Shown here in pieces: positions 57,840-64,000 of a stretch of 64,000 bases of DNA. The DNA comes from Prosopocoilus inquinatus (lineage: Eukaryota; Arthropoda; Insecta; Coleoptera; Lucanidae): positions 1,178,001-1,242,000 of the forward strand of contig CM069871.1 in the NCBI GenBank assembly GCA_036172665.1, given 5' to 3'. A program made the position numbers and the translations under genes. Each line of letters begins with the position of its first letter. The stretch's first letter is position 1. The notes under the pieces were generated by a model. The model was not told the DNA's origin. It made no database searches and saw nothing but the letters and a program-made list of their open reading frames with translations.

Positions 57840-60110
57840 AAAGGTCCTGTGGGATCTCGTTCTTTTATTGGTCGCCTGTGAATTGGAGACAGTGAAAGTG
57901 GGCGTCACCTTGTTGTCACGTCTACCTTGGTTGCTTTATGTACGTTCTCTGATTTGCGGAACGAAAAGTGGGCGTTACTATTCTCTGTTTTACCTCCCCT
58001 TTCCTTAACCTTAGAAAATAATCGCTTTTGCTTATTGCAACGGGTGGGAACGCCCACTTTCACTCCCTCCGTTCAGAGGATAGCCAATTAGAAAGCTTGA
58101 TTGTGACAGTTCTCGATAAAGCTTGGGATAACTCTGAAAGTTTTTTCTGTAATTGGCAAAAATATTATTATTGGCTATTATTGGCAGATTATTGACCATC
58201 GACGTCCATCGACCCTTTTTAGGTTATTGTAGACCCGTTGGGAACCCCTGTCCTAAAGTAACTTTCATTTATGATTATTATTAAACTCAGTACATAATTT
58301 ATAAACTAAAACCCGTCAGCCTTGTCGGCCTATTTTAGCTTCAGTTTCCCTAATAGTTAAATATTTATTTTTAAGTAAGTATTACGAAATTACAAATGTT
58401 TATATACTGACATGCCCCAATATTATTTATACATAGATATATACACATGAACAACTGAAAATGAAACAGTTTTAAACAGATTTGTTTTTTTTTAATCGTC
58501 ATTTTAAAATTTGAATAATTCAGATACGTTCGCTAACTGCAAGTAAGTAACCTACTGATAATCGGCAGCCTGTAATTAAAACATCCACCTTACGACTACC
58601 GTGATTTATCGCCTTCGATAATTTATTGTTTATTACGCCGAGATAACAAAAACAGGCAGACGACCAGAGCCAGAGATTACGCGCACTTGAGTTTCCGAAC
58701 GTGACCCTGCCGGGGGAATTGTCACGAATCCTTGCACCTTGCCACACACAACTTCAATTCAAAAGAGTACTTACTTACTTATTTTAATCACAATTATGTT
58801 ATCGTGGTTAACCTTCGCTCGGTCCACTCGAAACAAGAACGTTACATAATAAGTATAATGCTGCTGCAGCTCGAGCTAACGGGCTTTAATCCATTGATAA
58901 TTGCGCCGCCGAAAATCGAAAACTTCAAGGTTTCCAAATAAATACCTCTGCAAGAGTTAAAGAAAGTTGTCTTGCAGGTGTTGAGTTGTTTAGTACCTGC
59001 GGAGGGGTAATTTCTTGCGCAATTCCCTTGCGAGCGCTCTGATTGACTGTTCGCTGGTTTGAGGGGACCAAAAGTAGGCGTGGCGTCATGTGGGTGTGGC
59101 AACTCACGCGCTGATTTATTGGTGAGTTAATTCCTGAGGAGGGGCTACAGATGTTTCTTGCTCGGAGCAGGTTTCTAATTGGCAGTTCTCTAGCTTGAGA
59201 GAACGAAAGGGAGCGTTATCGTATTTAACCATTAGAAATCAACTCTCTGAGTGGTTGTTTACAGAAATACAAAAGAAAGTGGGCGGTACTCAAGTTTTCT
59301 CGATCACAAAGAAAGGACGATTACTGTTTTTTCTTGCCTACATAGATAAAATCGAAGATTAATTAATTTTCACTAAACGAAACTATCCACTTGCAACAAC
59401 ATTACTAAATACGACTAGTTCAAGAATTCACGTGAATCCTTTTATAATCATTGTTAAATCGAAAACGTCAAGGTTGTTAAGAAGCTCTACAAATAACTCG
59501 ATCATTATCACGGTCGTAACTGAATGCATTATTCACGAGCTTGCTTTTATTGGTGAGTAAATTATCTGGGGAGGGGCAAATGTGATTTATTTATCGTAAC
59601 AGCAAGATCCAGCTTTCTTTCTTCTAACTGGTTGTTCTCTACTTTGAGGGATTAAAAGTGGGCGTGACCCTAAGCGACGATGTTAGAAATCTGTCTCGGA
59701 ATGGCTGTTTACAAGTGCGCGAAGAATGAAGGTGGGCGGTGACTCAATTCTTATTTGCCGTGTCTCACTGATAAAATTAAAATAGTGTTTAACTGGCACT
59801 AAATGAATTGATCCATAATACCGCTGGCTTAGAATTTAAAACAAACAACGCATTTTTTGTGTCGTGCCATATCTCACTAATGGTCAAAGATTCGAGTGAT
59901 TTGCTCACGTGCTTATTGACCAGTTGAATCACTCCTCCAAGCTGAAGATGTTTCTAATTGGGTATTGTCTAGTGTAAGAATGAGAATGGGCGTGTCTGTG
60001 CTTCTGCAGCTTTCTTATTCGCTAATCTCTCCTCAGAGGAAACGAACCGTGGCCTTACTAAATTTGACAACTACTTAAAGCGCGCCCTCAAGCGGTATTT
60101 GACCTTATAC
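57840..60110 (+). repeat. Diverged repeats with GTGGGCGT motifs
   Basis: AAAGTGGGCGT or close variants occur near 57896, 57966, 59067 (AGTAGGCGTGGC), 59279 (AAGTGGGCGGT), 59647 (AAGTGGGCGTGAC), 59731 (GTGGGCGGTG) and 59984 (TGGGCGTGTC), with the reverse form CGCCCACTTTCAC near 58050. Around them TTATTGGTGAGT-AATT, TTCTAATTGG or TTCTAACTGGTTGTTCTCTA, and GGCTGTTTACA phrases keep the same order, with a spacing near 450 bp for 59115 and 59547. Old tandem or dispersed copies. Confidence 0.65.
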
Positions 60111-62510
60111 TGTGCGAAATTGGCTACTGCACGTAAACGCTCTGAGACAGAGACAGGTTACCATAATAAATGCTTATTGGTTAATTCGATATCGATACTT
60201 CTCTGTCTGTTTTTCGCAGATTTGATATTTACAAGAAATATCATCGCATCATAGGGGTTTAAAACAAAGTATCTACGAAACAAAAAAGAGATTTTGAAAA
60301 ATCACCTTTAACGATGAAATAAAAAAAAACCGCTCATGAATGAATTAAATGAATTAAATTAATAAAAAAATAAATAAATCGGTTGCGATTAAATTATGAT
60401 TACCAAAAGAGAAAACACACTGTGAAGAGTTGTAACTTCATTCGCGAAATTAATTTCAAACCGAGGGAACTGACTGACTGATTTTTCTTTAATCATAAAG
60501 AAAATAAACTTGAACGGGGAACGCAACGCGTAATTAGGTCAAGAGGATTCACTCGAAGGGCCCGGAAGATCGACTTCTAATATGCCCTGGCTTTACTTAA
60601 GCACTTATCCTTTCCCGATTGTCACGAAAGTTGGGAATATCCGGATGTTGCATTGCTACGCAAAAATATCCTTAATTGAGTGCATAAATTAGGCAACTTT
60701 CGTACGCTCGATCTTATTCGTCTGCGGGCAAAATATCTACAGAACAAGAGAAGATCCTTAACAATGAGATAAAAAAATATGAAGACGTAGGAATAATAAA
60801 CAGAAAAAAAATGGGACGAACAATATAAATCATATTACAACAACGATATGTAGAAAGACACTAGGAAAGGCAACGAAAAAACAAACAAACGAATATTGAC
60901 AAAAGAATGAAGTAAAGAAACTAATGAAAATCGAAGTAAATATTACATAAACGAAGTTTGAAAGCGAATTTGTACATTTAACGATGAAATAAAAAAAAAT
61001 GGAAATGAAAAATAAATTTATTGTGTGTACAAAAATCGCAGTGACTTACAAAATAACATTTAAATTAAAAAACAAACAAACAAACAAACAAACAAACAAC
61101 GTATGCATGTATAAATGAAAATTAAATAAAATTAAAAAAAAAGAGAATGAAACGAGCGAAATCCAGGAAAAGTAACTTCAATTAGAAATTAAGAAACTAA
61201 ATAAACATCGACTTAAAAATATCCGGAAGATTAACATATGAAGAAGTAGGAATAGTTTAAAAACAAACTAAATGACATGTGAGGAATAAAGCGGTCGTGA
61301 AAAATAAGATGAACGAAAAAAATGGAAAAGAGAATGAAATGACAATAGCAGTAATAATGATAAGAAAATTAAAAAAAAAATAAGAGAAAAAAAATATTGT
61401 TTTTAAGTGGTTTCATTATCGATTTCCTTTCGCTTTTCAACTGTTTCTTCCGTGTATTTCTTGTTACTTTCGTTTGCATTCTTTTTCACTTTTGTCTTTT
61501 TAAATTAAATTATTATAATAGGTATAAAAGAAAAGATAGAAGTGAACTAAAATCGAATTTGAAGGATTTTAGAACGAAAAAATGAAAGAAAAAACATTAT
61601 GGACAACAGAAATAAATAAAAATAAACGTATAAGAAAATATAAAGAAATTTAAAAAAAAACGTTGAGATAAACGACTTAGAAGAGGAAAATAATAAACTG
61701 CAGTTACCAGCGAATTAAAAAAAAAGAGATTTAGAGATTATGCTCCTTTATGTTAGTCTTCTATCCACTCTTCTTCTTCATGTTTATTTATTTGTTAATA
61801 ACGATTTTCTCTTCATCTTTTTGTTTTCATTTGCTTCAAATAATGTACATATTTAGCCATAACGTACACATTCTTGTCGATTTTAATTTTATCAGACGAT
61901 TTCATGCAATTAAACCCACACAACGTGATAATTCTTTTTTTTTTTTAATTAAACGCAACTTGTTTTGATTTGCGTACATTTTTTTTTAATTTATCAAACA
62001 AGTCCGAGTAAAGACATAACACATTTTATTTTATCTTTAAAAAAAAATTTAACGTAGGACCTACGGAAAATATATATTTTTTTAATTTTGTTACAGTAGT
62101 TCAAGAACTCCAGTGTTATCCAAACGACCCGTATTATGTCATGGAATTACCGCGTGATGTCGTGAGATTTTTACCTAAAATAAAAATGTTATTAATTTCA
62201 CTTGATGTTTCGACAAGTACCAAGCCACATAATCAAACATAAACTATTTAATATTCTACGTCGCCAACCAAATTATTCCTCGAAAAGTAATTTAATTTAT
62301 AAAAAAATAATAATTTACTAATAAATGAAAGCAAAATTTTGCAATGAATATTAATCAGATTTTTGTTAATCAAAATGTAATACTCCTGTAATTTAATATT
62401 TAATTAAATTCCTGTGGACATGTGTTAAATTAAATTTTATTATAATTATTACGGTTTTAGTGCTGCTGTTCTTACGGCTCATATTTTTGTATATGTTTAA
62501 TAATTTAAGA
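60111..62510. other. Purine-rich then pyrimidine-mixed AT-rich tract, no gene seen
   Basis: 60240-61700 is A- and purine-rich on the plus strand and includes an (AAAC)n run at 61071-61098. From about 61740 the T content rises. AACGATGAAATAAAAAAAA recurs at 60310 and 60979. No gene is supported. Confidence 0.45.
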
Positions 62511-62514
62511 ATTT

Positions 62515-63375
62515 GGAGAGAAAATTGCGTTCAAAAAAATTGATTTAAAAAAATTCATATTATTTTTTTTCAAACATAGTATACGATTTTTTTTTTTTAA
62601 TTTTGAAATTCGCCCCCAAATGTTTTCGTTCCTTTTCGAACTCTTCGGGCGATCGTCATTTGTTTTGTTAAGAGTTTCTGAATTCGAAATTCGTCGTCCT
62701 CGAATATTTCCATCACATTTTGAATTTTTTTTGTCGCTGTTTGAAACTGCGTTTTGAATTAATCGATTTTTTTTTCTTATTTGTGTATTTTTAATTTCGA
62801 AATTCGCCCCCAAATGTTTTCGTTCCCTTTCGAACTCTTCGGGCGATCGTCATTTGTTTTGTCAAGAATTTCTGAATTCGAAATTCGTCGTCCTCGAATA
62901 TTTCCATCACATTTTGAATTTTTTTGTCGCTGTTTGAAAGTGCGTTTTGATTTAATCGATTTTTTTTTCTTATTTGCGTATTTTTTATTTTGAAATTCGC
63001 CCCCGAATGTTTTCGTTCCTTTTCGAACTCTTCTGGCGATCGTCATTTGTTTTGTCAAGAGTTTCTGAATTCGAAATTCGTCGTCCTCGAATATTTCCAT
63101 CACATTTTGAATTGTTTTGTCGCTGTTTGAAAGTTCGTTTTGATTTAATCGATTTTTTTTTCTTATTTGTGTATTTTTAATTTTGAAATTCGCCTCCAAA
63201 TGTTTTCGTTCCTTTTCGAACTCTTCTGGCGATCGTCAATTGTTTGTCAAGAGTTTCTGAATTCGAAATACGTCGTCCTCGCATATTTCTATCACATTCT
63301 GGATTTTTTTGTCGCTGTTTGAACTTGCGTTTTGATTTAATCGATTTTTTTCTTACTTGTGTATTTTCTGAAATT
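62515..63375 (+). repeat. 193-bp tandem repeat, about 4.4 copies
   Basis: GAAATTCGCCCCCAAATGTT recurs near 62605, 62799, 62992 and 63185 (spacing 192-194). Units share CGAACTCTTCGGGCGATCGT, TCTGAATTCGAAATTCGTCG and CGCTGTTTGAAAG. The period is not a multiple of three, so the minus-strand ORFs of 99-140 codons change frame from unit to unit and are not genes. Confidence 0.92.
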
Positions 63376-64000
63376 ATTTCTTTTAATTTCGTGAATATTT
63401 GCGTTTGATTTTCTTTCTCTTTATTTCTTTTCCTGTTGAAGCTGTCGTTTTTTTTTCCATTTTCATTTTCATTCATTTTTCCTTTGTCTTTGAAAGAACA
63501 AGACAGAGTCGTTTTGAATTAATCATTTTTTTTTCATATTTGCTTATTTTCTGCAGTTATTTCTTTTTTTTTCTCTCTCTTTCGTAAATTTACGATCGCT
63601 ATTTGCTTTTCTTTCTTTTCGTTTCCTGTTGAAATGATCTTTTTTTCCGTTTTCGTACTGATTACATTTTTGTTTCTTTGTTTGAAAGAATGTCACTTGG
63701 TCGTCTTAAATTAACCGATTTTTTTCTTATTTGCGTATTTTCTGAAATTATTTCCTTGTCTTACGTAAATATTACGATCGCCATTTACTTTTCTTTCTTT
63801 CTTTCTTTCTTTTATTTTCCTGTTATTATTTCATTTTTGTTCTGATTACATTTTCCGACGAAGTGACGAGAACGTTCTCCTTTTTTTTTGTTGTTTGTAT
63901 CATCACGTACGTGTTTATCGAAACTAAATAATCAACAATTATCCGTACCCCTCTCTTTTTTCGCAAATAATTACAGTCGTCATTTGTTTTTTCATATTTT
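63376..64000. other. T-rich sequence with a (TTTC)n run, no gene seen
   Basis: Pyrimidine-rich sequence with loosely repeated CTTTCTTTTCGTTTCCTG phrases and a (TTTC)n microsatellite at about 63790-63812. These phrases look like a decayed continuation of the tract to the left. Confidence 0.5.

Noticed and set aside
62777..63199. 140-codon minus-strand ORF
   Set aside because: It lies entirely in the 193-bp tandem repeat, whose period is not a multiple of three, so the same DNA is read in different frames in successive units.
1..64000. CRISPR array
   Set aside because: The tandem repeats here have long units with diverged copies and no short identical repeats separated by unique spacers, and the sequence is eukaryotic.

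Overview
The window is eukaryotic nuclear DNA, AT-rich and almost entirely non-coding. The one gene I can recognise is an insect-type aquaporin, so the source is most likely an insect with a repeat-rich genome. The order is not proven. There is no prokaryotic gene organisation, no CRISPR array, and no rRNA or tRNA gene that I can see.

The gene lies on the minus strand. A TATA box (54538-54544) and a matching initiator precede a 5'UTR that contains no upstream ATG. A 19-base first coding exon follows (54207-54225, MAKESKG). It is joined across an intron of 18,760 bases to a second coding exon (35256-35446). The split glycine codon, the splice sites and the reading phase all agree. Exon 2 carries the first transmembrane helix and most of the second helix of a Drip/AQP-like water channel. 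The later exons with the NPA motifs were not found and probably lie beyond the left edge or were missed.

The rest is a mosaic of repeats. From left to right: a 45-bp minisatellite (582-1260); a GC-richer unassigned block (2200-3520); a 333-bp satellite (4783-7610) with one diverged solo copy at 14480-14716; a 2.32-kb element with TA target duplication and inverted ends filled with about 273-bp tandem units (7917-10236); small MITEs and a 125-bp satellite with a MITE inserted in it (12362-13990); a 4.6-kb hAT-like non-autonomous element filled with tandem units (21956-26589); a complete hammerhead-ribozyme motif (27064-27104); a duplicated repeat region rich in AGATGGCGC (28130-31860) that contains a LINE-tail insertion; and a Penelope-like inverted repeat (33410-33690).

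The aquaporin intron holds AGCTTCG-rich repeats, a second copy of the inverted repeat, several foldback MITEs, a GCGCCATCT satellite (39540-42270), duplicated blocks, a decayed coding fragment and a long A-rich duplicated stretch. Right of the promoter are a 258-bp tandem repeat with palindromes, repeats with GTGGGCGT motifs, purine- and pyrimidine-rich tracts and a 193-bp tandem repeat.

The most notable observations are the hammerhead core at 27064-27104, the recurrence of TCAAGGTCA (the FTZ-F1-type half-site) in tandem arrays inside two unrelated DNA transposons and a third locus, and the recurrence of AGATGGCGC (a CTCF-like core) in several unrelated repeat families. All coordinates of repeats are by eye and approximate unless a terminal motif is given.
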